Shown here piece by piece: positions 18,415-27,363 of a stretch of 64,000 bases of DNA. The position numbers were made by a program, and so were the translations under genes. This DNA is from Dendronalium phyllosphericum CENA369 (GTDB lineage: Bacteria > Cyanobacteriota > Cyanobacteriia > Cyanobacteriales > Nostocaceae): the NCBI RefSeq assembly GCF_016056275.1, contig NZ_JAECZA010000289.1:1-64000 (forward strand), given 5' to 3'. Every line of letters begins with the position of its first letter. The stretch's first letter is position 1. Under the pieces are notes generated by a model. The model was not told where the DNA came from. It searched no databases and was given only the letters and a program-made list of their open reading frames with translations.

Positions 18415-19386
18415 ATGACCCCAGCCACCTCCCTGTTTACCCCTGTGGAAGCAGACTTGCTACTACTAGCAGATAACTTAAAGCAGCTAGTTGGAAATCG
18501 CCACCCCATTCTCTTTGCAGCAGCCGAACATCTATTCGGGGCTGGGGGAAAGCGTATCAGACCAGCCATTGTTCTGCTGATATCGCGGGCAACAATGTTA
18601 GAACAAGATATTACGCTGCGTCACCGCCGTCTAGCAGAAATCACGGAAATGATTCACACCGCCAGCTTAGTGCATGACGATGTGGTTGATGAATCCCAGA
18701 TGCGACGTGGTGTACCTACCGTTCATAGTCTGTTCGGTAACCGCATTGCCGTATTAGCAGGAGATTTTCTCTTTGCCCAATCGTCGTGGTATTTGGCAAA
18801 CCTGGACAACTTAGAGGTGGTAAAACTGCTTTCAGAAGTCATTATGGATTTGGCTACTGGAGAGATACAACAGGGATTAAATCGATTTGATACTAACATT
18901 TCGATTGAGACTTACCTGAAAAAGAGCTATTACAAAACAGCCTCGCTAATTGCCAACAGTTCTAAAGCAGCTGGGTTACTGAGTGAAGTTTCACAAGAAA
19001 CCGCCGAACATTTATATAGCTACGGTCGCGATCTTGGTTTGGCATTTCAGATTGTCGATGATATTTTAGATTTCACCAGTACAACAGATACCTTGGGTAA
19101 ACCAGCAGGATCTGACCTCAAAAGCGGTAATCTCACTGCACCTGTTTTATTCGCTTTAAGGGAAAAACCTTATTTGGAAGTGCTAATTGACAGAGAATTT
19201 GCTCAAGAAGGGGATTTAGAGCAAGCATTGCTACTAATTCAAGATAGTCAAGGTATACAAAAGGCACGGGAACTAGCTTCTCACCACGCCAAGTTAGCAG
19301 CAGAACATCTGGCAGTTCTTCCACCCTCCGAATCTCACCAAGCATTGATTAACATGACTGATTATGTATTGAGTCGGCTTTACTAA
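18415..19386 (+). CDS. sds: Solanesyl diphosphate synthase (trans-polyprenyl synthase)
   Basis: The enzyme extends allylic diphosphates with isopentenyl diphosphate to make the long prenyl tail of plastoquinone. The 323 residues show GAGGKRIRPAIVLL, the first Asp-rich motif VHDDVVDES (DDxxD-type) near residue 88, GDFLFAQSSW, and the second Asp-rich motif FQIVDDILDFTST near 213, followed by GKPAGSDLKSGNLTAPVLFAL. The residues before the first motif fit a long-chain enzyme, and the name follows the usual cyanobacterial annotation. Start ATG 18415. Confidence 0.93.
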   Translation: MTPATSLFTPVEADLLLLADNLKQLVGNRHPILFAAAEHLFGAGGKRIRPAIVLLISRATMLEQDITLRHRRLAEITEMIHTASLVHDDVVDESQMRRGVPTVHSLFGNRIAVLAGDFLFAQSSWYLANLDNLEVVKLLSEVIMDLATGEIQQGLNRFDTNISIETYLKKSYYKTASLIANSSKAAGLLSEVSQETAEHLYSYGRDLGLAFQIVDDILDFTSTTDTLGKPAGSDLKSGNLTAPVLFALREKPYLEVLIDREFAQEGDLEQALLLIQDSQGIQKARELASHHAKLAAEHLAVLPPSESHQALINMTDYVLSRLY

Positions 19387-19420
19387 ACAATTTTAAATTT
19401 TAGAATTTAAATTTTGATTT

Positions 19421-19464
19421 TTGGAGTTGGGATTTTTGGTGTATCTAATAAATCCCAACTCCAA
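19421..19464. terminator. Bidirectional hairpin between convergent genes
   Basis: A perfect 15-bp inverted repeat (19421-19435 with 19450-19464, arm TTGGAGTTGGGATTT) sits between the stops of sds and the convergent hypothetical gene. Confidence 0.65.
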
Positions 19465-19470
19465 ATTTAT

Positions 19471-19944
19471 TTATGCGATATCAGGGGGTATTTCTTTGCG
19501 CTGATGCTGTGATTTTATCTGTTGTTGCATGAGTTTTTGCAATTCATCTCGCTCCACTTCAACAGTATGAGTGGTCTTACCCGGCGTTTCCAAAAAAACG
19601 ATACTATCTACGGGTTCTAATGCCACCAATTGGAACAAAATATGGGTCACAGGAAGAGGTTTTGCTACGATTTGAGGGTCAAGCCCAGCAGATGGAATTA
19701 GGGAAACATCCTGTATGGTAGAAAAAGCGTAAATCACTCGCTTTTCCAATCCTGGATTTGCACGGTTGCTCAATGTAGTGAGAACCCAGTTGCTCTCCAA
19801 ACCCTGGAGAATGTAGTACTGGGAGTGGCGCAATTTTTGGGCGATCGCGCTAAGAGCAGGAGCAATTGCTGCGATAAGATTTGGTGTTATACCATCCTGG
19901 GGTGCATTGTCAATCAGCAATTGAATTTGTCTTTCTAAATCCAT
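19471..19944 (-). CDS. Conserved cyanobacterial protein of unknown function
   Basis: I read 157 residues from ATG 19944 (MDLERQIQLLIDNAP); a longer frame adds 13 residues before it. It has a helical N-terminal part with PNLIAAIAPALSAIAQKLRHSQYYIL, then a strand-rich part (WVLTTLSNR, KRVIYAFSTIQDVSL, PVTHILFQLVALEPVDSIVFLE), and an acidic/basic helical tail. No signal peptide or membrane segment is seen. I do not recognise a named domain. It is divergent from hetZ, and the 207-base spacer must hold both promoters. Confidence 0.75.
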   Translation of the reverse strand: MDLERQIQLLIDNAPQDGITPNLIAAIAPALSAIAQKLRHSQYYILQGLESNWVLTTLSNRANPGLEKRVIYAFSTIQDVSLIPSAGLDPQIVAKPLPVTHILFQLVALEPVDSIVFLETPGKTTHTVEVERDELQKLMQQQIKSQHQRKEIPPDIA

Positions 19945-20151
19945 AATGACTTGTAAACGACTCCTGGGTAATGGCAATAACATTTATCAAAATGCGAACA
20001 ATCTCATCAGATTTGGGAACAATAAAATAAGCCACATCCTAAACGCAGGATTGGCATCTGCGCTTAGCTTATACGCAAAACCCAAAAAGCCAATACCCAC
20101 GGTCGTACAGGTTGTATTTAAGCATGTTAGGGTCTTTTGAAAACCGAGACT

Positions 20152-21372
20152 ATGAATTCAGCCGCAACCGCAACAATTCCAACCGCAACAATTCCAAGCG
20201 TAACTACTCAGGGAGAAAATTCTATCGGCGTGGAGGCGATCTTTCAACTCCTATCCCAGGAGCTTCAACAGTCAACCAAAGCTTCAGCCCAGAATTGCCA
20301 CGATGTGGCTACACGAATTACTACCGAAGTATACCGGATTTGCAGTGAAAGTAAACGTATCCAAGCTTCCGGTGCGATCGAGAACTCAGCAATGACCTTA
20401 GCCAAACATCGGCTACAGCAGTGTTTGAGGTACTATCAGTTGGGTTCTAATCGGGGTAGGGTGGAATTGCACAGTACTTTGAGTGCAATTATTTATCGTT
20501 ACATTAATCCTCCTCAAAGGCAACTGAGCTATCAGGGGCGGTTGACTATTATTGAAGATTTCTTACAGGGTTTTTATCTGGAGGCGTTGAACGCTTTTCG
20601 GCGGGAAAATCAACTCGGCCCCACCTATCGCCCCCAGACTCTCTTGGAATTGGCAGAATACATGGCATTTACGGAACGCTATGGCAAGCGGCGGATTCCG
20701 TTACCAGGCCGTCAACAGCAGTTGATTATCCTGCGGGCACAAACCTTTTCCCAACAGCAACCCCCAGAAACCAACGTTGATATAGAACAAGCCGCAGAAG
20801 GTAGCAGCAACGAAGCCGATGGTTCTTGGGAAGAGCCAGCTGTACAGCAATTGCGATCGACAATGGCGACGCAAGCAGCACCCGAACCAGAAGAAGATAC
20901 TTTGCGCTCGGTTGTCGTTACCGAGTTGATGGATTATCTCGAACAACGGCAACAATCCGATTGCGCTGATTATTTCTCCCTCCGCCTCCAAGACCTGTCT
21001 ACACAGGAAATTGAGGCAGTTTTAGGTTTAACCCCTCGTCAGAGAGATTACTTACAGCAGCGTTTTAAATATCATTTAATTCGGTTTGCTTTGTTGCATC
21101 GTTGGGAATTAGTTCATGAGTGGCTAGAAGCTTCATTGCACACCAATTTGGGTTTAACTCCCCAGCAATGGCAAACTTACACATCACAACTGGAAGATAA
21201 ACAACGGTCTTTATTAGAGTTGAAGCAACAAGGACAACCCGACGAAAAAATTGCCAAAACTTTAGGTATGTCAACAGCACAACTTCAAAAAAGGTGGTTT
21301 AAGATCCTCGAACAAGCTTGGGAAATTCGTAACTCCTTAGTGTCCGGATCGGGTGCATCTACCCATGAATAG
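20152..21372 (+). CDS. hetZ: Heterocyst differentiation regulator HetZ
   Basis: HetZ acts early in heterocyst commitment in Nostoc/Anabaena, downstream of and together with HetR, and is reported to work with PatU3. The 406-residue protein has the family's features: GVEAIFQLLSQELQ near the N-terminus, KHRLQQCLRYYQLGSNRGR, LLELAEYMAFTERYGKRRI, and a C-terminal helix-turn-helix-like part (EIEAVLGLTPRQRDYLQQRF and KIAKTLGMSTAQLQKRWFKI). I chose ATG 20152 (MNSAATAT); a TTG at 20137 adds five residues. It overlaps patU by 8 bases. I do not see a textbook HetR-binding inverted repeat in the short upstream spacer. Confidence 0.92.
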   Translation: MNSAATATIPTATIPSVTTQGENSIGVEAIFQLLSQELQQSTKASAQNCHDVATRITTEVYRICSESKRIQASGAIENSAMTLAKHRLQQCLRYYQLGSNRGRVELHSTLSAIIYRYINPPQRQLSYQGRLTIIEDFLQGFYLEALNAFRRENQLGPTYRPQTLLELAEYMAFTERYGKRRIPLPGRQQQLIILRAQTFSQQQPPETNVDIEQAAEGSSNEADGSWEEPAVQQLRSTMATQAAPEPEEDTLRSVVVTELMDYLEQRQQSDCADYFSLRLQDLSTQEIEAVLGLTPRQRDYLQQRFKYHLIRFALLHRWELVHEWLEASLHTNLGLTPQQWQTYTSQLEDKQRSLLELKQQGQPDEKIAKTLGMSTAQLQKRWFKILEQAWEIRNSLVSGSGASTHE

Positions 21373-22345
21373 TGACTCAGAATCCTTACAAAACCATTTA
21401 CTCGCTTGGGTGTTGGCAGATAATGTCGATACCCACGAGCAAAACTCGGTAGAAAGTGAGGATATTGCAGGGGTGGACAACCCAACCAAGGAAGCAGCTA
21501 GGTCAAAAAATGGCGAGCAAGACTTGGAAGGAACCCCCCAAACCTTTCAATTGGGAGAAATTCCTACTGTGCAAGAACGTTTCCAGGCCGTCCTCAAGCG
21601 TCGGTTACAAATCCAAATCGAGAACCACCCTCCGTTATTCCCTTGGGAATCACAATTAGTAGAGTACCCAGATTGCGTAGAAGAGCGATCGCTAGCATTA
21701 ACCCCTGCTTGGGGGTGGATGGCGCAGCAATCAAAGCTGAGTCTACCCATTCCCCTACCGGAAAAAGTTTTTCGGGAATTGCTAGAACAGTGCCAAGCAT
21801 TGCTTACTTCTTCACTGCCGCTAGGGGCGAAATTAGTTCAAGTAGTTGAGGGCTTTTTCCCTAACGAGTCCCAGACACTTAATGACATCGCTGGATTGGT
21901 GCTGAGAAGTACCTATCGGTCTGTAGATACCTTGGGTACAATGCCCAACATGCAGAGCGATTACTCTGAGCTAAAACCGCCTCAACAGATGGCATTGTCG
22001 CTGCTGGCAGCTAAACAACTGCTAGAAAGTCTGACTCTACCAGTGTCACCATCCCAGCCAGTGGTTGAAAAACAATGGTTAACCAGCGCGGGTCCTCTGA
22101 CGTTGAGAGTAGAATATCAGTCTCAGGGTCAGGTGACACAACTGCATGTTCACGCTGAGTTACCCGCTAAAGGTACTTTAAAGCTCAAAGGAAGTGGTAA
22201 TCGCGCAACAGCGAAGTCTTCGACTCCAGGATGCTTGAGTGTAGAATTACACTGTCCGCACCCAAACCCGATTTATACTTTGGAAGTCGAGTTTCCAGAA
22301 CTAGATCGAAAGCCGTTGTTGTTTGTGATTAATCCCACGATTTAA
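21365..22345 (+). CDS. patU: Heterocyst pattern protein PatU, undivided
   Basis: PatU modulates heterocyst spacing; in Anabaena PCC 7120 it is split into patU5 and patU3. Here one frame of 326 residues covers both: an N-terminal part (SLQNHLLAWVLADNVDTHE, ERFQAVLKRRLQIQIE, NHPPLFPWESQL) and the C-terminal beta-rich part ending TLEVEFPELDRKPLLFVINP, which matches PatU3. ATG 21365 lies inside the end of hetZ, so translation is probably coupled. A hairpin terminator follows about 180 bases downstream. Confidence 0.88.
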   Translation: MNSDSESLQNHLLAWVLADNVDTHEQNSVESEDIAGVDNPTKEAARSKNGEQDLEGTPQTFQLGEIPTVQERFQAVLKRRLQIQIENHPPLFPWESQLVEYPDCVEERSLALTPAWGWMAQQSKLSLPIPLPEKVFRELLEQCQALLTSSLPLGAKLVQVVEGFFPNESQTLNDIAGLVLRSTYRSVDTLGTMPNMQSDYSELKPPQQMALSLLAAKQLLESLTLPVSPSQPVVEKQWLTSAGPLTLRVEYQSQGQVTQLHVHAELPAKGTLKLKGSGNRATAKSSTPGCLSVELHCPHPNPIYTLEVEFPELDRKPLLFVINPTI

Positions 22346-22526
22346 GCGCAATTTTCACCGCTAACATTCCAGGTCAACCAACACCAATAGATAAGATGAT
22401 GGTTGTGGTTTGAACCATATCGTTTTTTAATAACCGATCGTTAGGGTTTCTACTTTATTAACAAAAGATCGTTAGCGGTTTCGACGATAACGAGTAATCG
22501 TAAAAACACATGTACAAGACATTGAG
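22346..22526. other. Intergenic region after patU
   Basis: No gene is supported. It contains repeated ACCGATCGTTAGGG / AAAGATCGTTAGCGG motifs spaced about 30 bases apart (near 22433 and 22466), of unknown meaning. Confidence 0.4.
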
Positions 22527-22565
22527 ACTCCCAAAGGCTTCCTTCGGGGAGTTCCTGTTTTCTTA
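22527..22565 (+). terminator. Rho-independent terminator after hetZ-patU
   Basis: ACTCCC/GGGAGT (22527/22547) with an inner AAGG/CCTT pairing forms a hairpin, followed by TCCTGTTTTCTT. It is well placed to end the hetZ-patU transcript. The 260 bases between it and the next gene hold only an unsupported short frame. Confidence 0.6.
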
Positions 22566-22825
22566 TACCAAATGAGCAAAGATAGTCTTGTTTGAGATTT
22601 CTAAAATAGACTTTTATAGCTGGGGACTGGGTGAAAAGTCTTTTTGTGTCTATGTTCGATCGTCCGTTGATGTCCTAACACTACTGGCGATGGCTATAAT
22701 TCCAAATCTCAACTCCCAAATTGGTATTAGAAGGACTTCCCGAAAAATAACAGATGTAAGCAGGGTCAGTTTACGTGCCAAACATTGTGTTCATAGCATC
22801 TACTACATAGCTTTGCTTACACTAA

Positions 22826-25150
22826 ATGTTTAACTTAACCAGGATTAATCAGTTTTGGCCTCTACCTGTGGGCGATCGCTGGCGGCAAAATATGCAAAAG
22901 TCGCCTTTGATAGAAGTGGAAAATTCAATTCCCTTACGGCTGCTAGTGCTAGCGTTGGTAATTATTGGAATTGTGGCGACGGATATTGCTGCTGAGACTA
23001 CATCTAGTTTTTGGGCAGTGCCACTGAGTATTGTAGGTGCGGTTTGGAGTTACTACCGTCGTCGCAATGCCAACGTTCCAATCAAATTCTGTATCGCCAT
23101 CGGAATGCTAATAGCACTGGGTGCTTTCTTTGGGCGATTGTTAGGAGAATTGAATGATACGCGATTGGCGTTAGCAGAGTTATTAATTCAACTGCAAATA
23201 CTCCACAGTTTTGATACGCCCCGACGCAAGGACTTGGGTTATTCAATAGTTATAGGACTAATTTTATTAGGTATCGCAGCAACATTAAGCCAAACTTTAG
23301 CATTTGCTCCGGTGCTGCTGTTATTTTTAGCGATCGCTTTGCCGACTTTAGTATTAAATTACCGCTCGCAACTCGGCTTGCAACAATTAAAAATTAAAAG
23401 TGAAAAATTAAATAATCAGAATTCTAGAATTTTTGATTTGAAATTTTTAGTCTTAAGTTTTGTAACTATTGTCGGTCTGGGACTGGCAATTTTTGCTGTT
23501 TTACCCCGATTTCCGGGCTATCAACTGCGGACGTTTCCTGTCAGTTCTCCTATTGAAGTTAAAGGCAGTTTTACAGGTCGTAGCATTATTAATCCCGGTT
23601 ATGTGCGTCAAGGCAATGCAAATAATCAAGGCAGTGGTAGCAATGGTGATGGACAAAGCCAAAATGGTCAACCAGGACGCTTAGATAACGGTTTTTATTA
23701 CGGTTTTAATAACCAGATTAACCAAAATTTGCGGGGAGAGATGAAACCCAAGGTTGTAATGCGGGTGCGATCGCAGGCTGAGGGTTTTTGGCGAGTACTG
23801 GCATTTGACCACTATACAGGCAAGGGATGGGAAATTTCTCGCAATGACGATGTTACTACTCTCAAGCGATCGCCTTGGTCTTACCAAATTTATCTACCTC
23901 TACCAGCTATATTTGGTAAAACTCAAGAGGTAGTGCAAACTTATACAATCGTGTCGGATTTGCCTAACTTAATTCCAGCGATGGCTAATCCCAAAGAAAT
24001 TTATTTTCCCACACCAATGCTTGCTGTCGATCGAGAAAACGGGTTGCGATCGCCTGTGGGATTATCTGAAGACCTTACTTACACGGTTATTTCAGAAGTA
24101 CCGTACCGCGATCGGACTTTGTTAGGAGAAGCTGCTAATAACTATCCGCAGCAGATTAAAAATCATTATTTACAAATTCCACCTGAAATTGCGGAAAAAG
24201 TCAAGCAACGCACCGAAGAAATTCTTCTAACTAATTACAACAGAGAACAGGTCGGAAAATCCACAAAAACTCTGGATTCAACTTATGAAAAGGTTCTCTA
24301 CTTAGCTCAGTATCTCAAACAAAACTACTCAATTCCTGAAAATCCCTTAGATTTGCCTTACTTGGGAGAAAAAGACGACCTTGTAGAAGCTTTTTTATTT
24401 AAGCACAAAGGCGGTTATCCAGACCACTTCTCAACAGTTCTCACGGTGATGCTGCGTTCTGTTGGTATTCCAGCGCGGTTGGTAGCAGGCTTTAATCCTG
24501 GAGAATTTAATCCGTTTACAGGAATGTATGTTGTCAAGAATACAGACGCATACGCTATGACAGAAGTGTATTTTCCCAAATATGGCTGGTTTACCTTTGA
24601 CCCAATTCCCGGCCATCCCTTGATTCCTCCTTCAATTGAAGATACTCAAACATTTAGCGTACTGCGGCAGTTTTGGCAGTGGGTTGCTGGGTGGTTGCCT
24701 TCTCCGGTAACAGGTTTATTGAACAATGTTTTTGGGACAATATTTAGTTGGGTGAGTAGAGCGATCGCTTGGTTTTTCTCTTTATTTACTCAAGGTTGGC
24801 TGGGTGTATTGACTGGCTCAATCTTGGGTACTACCATAGCTTTCTTTGGTTGGCTAGGTTGGGTGCAGTGGCGAGAGTGGATGAATCGTCGTTGGTTAAA
24901 GAAATTACCAGCAATGGAAAGCCTTTATCAACAAATGCTGCAATGGACGGCACAAAAAGGTTTAGGGAAGCATCCAGCACAAACACCGCTAGAGTATGCC
25001 AAAGTTTCATACCAGCATCACGCCCCAGCAACTGCCGAGGTGATAGATGAAATTTCTCAAGCCTATGTTGGCTGGCGTTATGGCGATCATACTCCTGACT
25101 TGAAGCGACTGCGACAAAGATGGCAAGGTTTGAAAAAGGCTGTTAAATAA
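22826..25150 (+). CDS. TgpA-like transglutaminase-fold membrane protein, catalytic triad lost
   Basis: The 774-residue protein has hydrophobic helices at its N-terminus (LLVLALVIIGIVA, FAPVLLLFLAIALPTLVL, FLVLSFVTIVGLGLAIFAVLP), a large periplasmic region, a transglutaminase-like core and one more membrane segment (GSILGTTIAFFGWLGW) before a C-terminal helical part. This is the DUF3488/TgpA layout. In active members the core has Cys, His and Asp; here the Cys position reads GGYPDHFS (about 24410) and the His position reads TDAYAMTEVYF (about 24541), while the Asp of FDPIPGHP remains. It is therefore probably not a protease or transglutaminase. The position may still bind peptidoglycan or protein. 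ATG 22826 sits close to the end of a short unsupported frame. Confidence 0.85.
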   Translation: MFNLTRINQFWPLPVGDRWRQNMQKSPLIEVENSIPLRLLVLALVIIGIVATDIAAETTSSFWAVPLSIVGAVWSYYRRRNANVPIKFCIAIGMLIALGAFFGRLLGELNDTRLALAELLIQLQILHSFDTPRRKDLGYSIVIGLILLGIAATLSQTLAFAPVLLLFLAIALPTLVLNYRSQLGLQQLKIKSEKLNNQNSRIFDLKFLVLSFVTIVGLGLAIFAVLPRFPGYQLRTFPVSSPIEVKGSFTGRSIINPGYVRQGNANNQGSGSNGDGQSQNGQPGRLDNGFYYGFNNQINQNLRGEMKPKVVMRVRSQAEGFWRVLAFDHYTGKGWEISRNDDVTTLKRSPWSYQIYLPLPAIFGKTQEVVQTYTIVSDLPNLIPAMANPKEIYFPTPMLAVDRENGLRSPVGLSEDLTYTVISEVPYRDRTLLGEAANNYPQQIKNHYLQIPPEIAEKVKQRTEEILLTNYNREQVGKSTKTLDSTYEKVLYLAQYLKQNYSIPENPLDLPYLGEKDDLVEAFLFKHKGGYPDHFSTVLTVMLRSVGIPARLVAGFNPGEFNPFTGMYVVKNTDAYAMTEVYFPKYGWFTFDPIPGHPLIPPSIEDTQTFSVLRQFWQWVAGWLPSPVTGLLNNVFGTIFSWVSRAIAWFFSLFTQGWLGVLTGSILGTTIAFFGWLGWVQWREWMNRRWLKKLPAMESLYQQMLQWTAQKGLGKHPAQTPLEYAKVSYQHHAPATAEVIDEISQAYVGWRYGDHTPDLKRLRQRWQGLKKAVK

Positions 25151-25265
25151 ATCATTGGTAAATACATAAAAAGATTATCCATTGGGCAACCTTTTTAATT
25201 TCAATAGTACTTCTCTACCAGCAGCTTGTGGCGTTCGCTATGACGTAGTTGCTTTAACATATCTT

Positions 25266-25865
25266 TTACAATTTTGATAAATTGCGACGAATAGCACTTT
25301 TTACAATTCCTGAAATATAAATTGATCCTTCAGCACGTCTGATTGGTTCGTGGTTCTCGTTCTCTGATACTAAAACTACTTCTCCTTTTTCTCTCGTATA
25401 GCGTTTAACTAAAGTTTCATCATCGACAGAAACTATAACAATCTCTTGCTCCCTAGGCTTTTGGTATAGAGGATTAATCTGTTCAACAATTAACCAATCA
25501 CCAGGATATATACCAATACCTATCATTGAGTCTCCCATTACAGGCAAGATGATCATTTTATTTGCTCCCTTGAGCAGTTCCTCACAGAGATCAATTTCTT
25601 CATAATCGATGTTCATCGAATCTCCTCCAACACTAGATGTGCTATGTGTGCCTGCTGATACTGCATAATCGTACTTCCTAACCTTACGAAACTCTGCTGA
25701 AAGTAGAGCATCTATAAGTTCTTTTCCTGTTATTCCCTTTTCCCAAAGGTACTCTATTGCCACAATCAGGTCATTACTGATTGATGAAGGAACACCAATA
25801 TCTGCAAATGGCTCTCCAAATTTATATTTACGACCTGACCCTTTTCTGGAACCGCCTCTCGGCAT
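25266..25865 (-). CDS. S24-family (UmuD/LexA-like) self-cleaving regulator
   Basis: The 199-residue protein from ATG 25865 (after AAGGATGATT) begins with a short basic stretch, PRGGSRKGSGRK, seen in a group of cyanobacterial S24 proteins and possibly DNA-binding. The C-terminal half is a peptidase S24 domain: the nucleophile Ser in MGDSMIGIGIYPGDWLIVEQ and the Lys in DDETLVKRYT, with EPIRRAEGSIYISGIVKSAIR at the end. A likely self-cleavage bond Ala-Gly lies in YAVSAGTHS, before the domain. It resembles UmuD more than LexA because there is no winged-helix domain. No umuC-like polymerase is adjacent. Expected role: DNA-damage response or mutagenesis. Confidence 0.85.
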   Translation of the reverse strand: MPRGGSRKGSGRKYKFGEPFADIGVPSSISNDLIVAIEYLWEKGITGKELIDALLSAEFRKVRKYDYAVSAGTHSTSSVGGDSMNIDYEEIDLCEELLKGANKMIILPVMGDSMIGIGIYPGDWLIVEQINPLYQKPREQEIVIVSVDDETLVKRYTREKGEVVLVSENENHEPIRRAEGSIYISGIVKSAIRRNLSKL

Positions 25866-26364
25866 AAGCAATCATCCTTTGTGCAAGTTTTCGCAGTTTC
25901 TCATAATTTTCCCTAAGAAAAACCTTACTAATTGTGTTTGTTTTGCAAAACTTTTGCAGGGTGTTCTTGATTAGTTGAAGTGCTAAATTGTAAATGAGCA
26001 ATGCCCAAGGCAAGTATGACATGCAACAATGTAATGAGAGCTTTTTCCGAGAAAATAACACTTAGCCCAGTGTTATTGTTTACTTTCTTGCTTGGGTTAC
26101 GATTGCTTTTCATAATACTCTTGTACTAAAATCTACGAATTTAAATTTAGTACAAACGAACTATATTTGCATAGTTAGTTTTGAAAAAAGTCTGGAAATC
26201 AAACTTGCATAACAGTACTGTATAGAGCGCAAAGGTGTGAGCTAATATATCAAATCTATAAATAATACAGTGATATTTAAAAGTTTAATCTATTGTCATA
26301 ACATTAAAAACTTATTCTGATAATAGACAATAGAGACAAGTTTATTTCCATTTTCCTTATCTTT
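25866..26364. other. AT-rich spacer between S24 gene and toxin-antitoxin pair
   Basis: The region is divergent and AT-rich. Two overlapping short frames on the minus strand (25828-26113) have no recognisable content. I see no terminator or repeat. Confidence 0.4.
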
Positions 26365-26676
26365 ATGACTATTAAACAACTCCTGTTTCAAGAAATTGAA
26401 TCCTCTCCAGAATCTCTTCTAGAAGAAACTCTAGATTTTCTGCGCTTTCTTAAAAACAAGCAACAATCAGACAAAAAACATACACAGCAACCACAAGTTA
26501 AGTCAGAAGAAACCCCAACCAATAGTTATCAATCATCCTACCGCCCACCTTCTGGGCGTTCCATCCTCAGACATGCAGGAACTTGGGAAGGCGAGGACTT
26601 TCAAGAGTGTCTTGAGTTGGTTTACGCTACTCGTGGTAAAGCCAAGTTCGATTATGACTTGAATCCTTTTGAATAA
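26365..26676 (+). CDS. Antitoxin (DUF2281/VapB-like)
   Basis: The 103-residue protein starts MTIKQLLFQEIESSPESLLEETLDFLRFL, the DUF2281-like helix common in cyanobacterial antitoxins, then a polar linker rich in Gln/Lys, then SGRSILRHAGTWEGEDFQECLELVYATRGKAKF, which resembles toxin-binding tails. The stop TAA shares its last base with the ATG of the PIN gene (TAATG), the classic coupled arrangement. The pair probably represses its own promoter. Confidence 0.82.
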   Translation: MTIKQLLFQEIESSPESLLEETLDFLRFLKNKQQSDKKHTQQPQVKSEETPTNSYQSSYRPPSGRSILRHAGTWEGEDFQECLELVYATRGKAKFDYDLNPFE

Positions 26677-27119
26677 TGTACCTACTTGATACGAACCACT
26701 GTAGCGCTATCATTCTTGGAGAACCGAGCGTCATTCGTCGAATAGCTGAAGTTGGGGAATTAAATATTGCAACCTGTGTAATTGTGCAGGGAGAACTTAC
26801 ATATATGATGGAAAATTCTGCTAAAAGAGAAACTAATCTCGCTCGTTTAACAGAATTTTTGGAAGATATAGGAATCTATAGTGTTACGAAAGACACAGCT
26901 AATATTTATGGTCAACTCAAAGCAGCTTTAATGAGACAGTTTGGCCCTAAGGAAAAAAGCAAGCGGAGAAAAACTCAAATAACAGACTTGGGTTTTGATG
27001 AAAATGACCTCTGGATTGCTGCCCTTGCTCTACAACACAATCTTACAGTCGTATCAGCTGATAGCGATTTTCAGCGGATTAAACAGATAAGAGCATTGTC
27101 CGTTGAATCTTGGTTGTAA
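26676..27119 (+). CDS. PIN-domain toxin (VapC-like ribonuclease)
   Basis: PIN toxins cleave RNA, often tRNA. The 147-residue protein has the expected acidic residues: LLDTNHCSAII at the start, VQGELTYMME, ENDLWIAALAL and VVSADSDFQRI. All four acidic positions of the PIN active site look intact, so it is probably active and held by the upstream antitoxin. Confidence 0.88.
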   Translation: MYLLDTNHCSAIILGEPSVIRRIAEVGELNIATCVIVQGELTYMMENSAKRETNLARLTEFLEDIGIYSVTKDTANIYGQLKAALMRQFGPKEKSKRRKTQITDLGFDENDLWIAALALQHNLTVVSADSDFQRIKQIRALSVESWL

Positions 27120-27363
27120 ACCTTGCTTTATTGATTTCACTTATGCTTGAAAATGCTATTTCAGAAATTATCGGTAAACGATAGACAACTTCAAGCAAAA
27201 CCTTTGGTAAAAAAGTTGCCAAGATTGAACTCAACCTCGCATTTGCATCAAATTTCTTGAAGAGTCGGTGTAAACCTAAAACACACTTACACTAACTAAC
27301 AACACGGCAGTTGACCTAGCCACTGCTAGTAGGGCATGAATTAAAGATAGCGATCGCAATGCT
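27120..27363. other. Intergenic sequence after the PIN gene
   Basis: No intact gene is seen. It may contain more of the decayed ABC-ATPase gene that lies just to the right, but I cannot read further homology. Confidence 0.35.

Noticed and set aside
19945-20151. HetR-binding site upstream of hetZ
   Set aside because: I looked for the GC-rich inverted repeat reported for Anabaena hetZ and could not see it in this spacer.
22588-22833. 81-codon plus-strand frame before the TgpA-like gene
   Set aside because: No conserved features, composition like intergenic DNA, and it overlaps the next start; probably untranslated leader.
25828-26113. Two short minus-strand frames upstream of the S24 gene
   Set aside because: They overlap each other in different frames, lack ribosome sites and show no family features.
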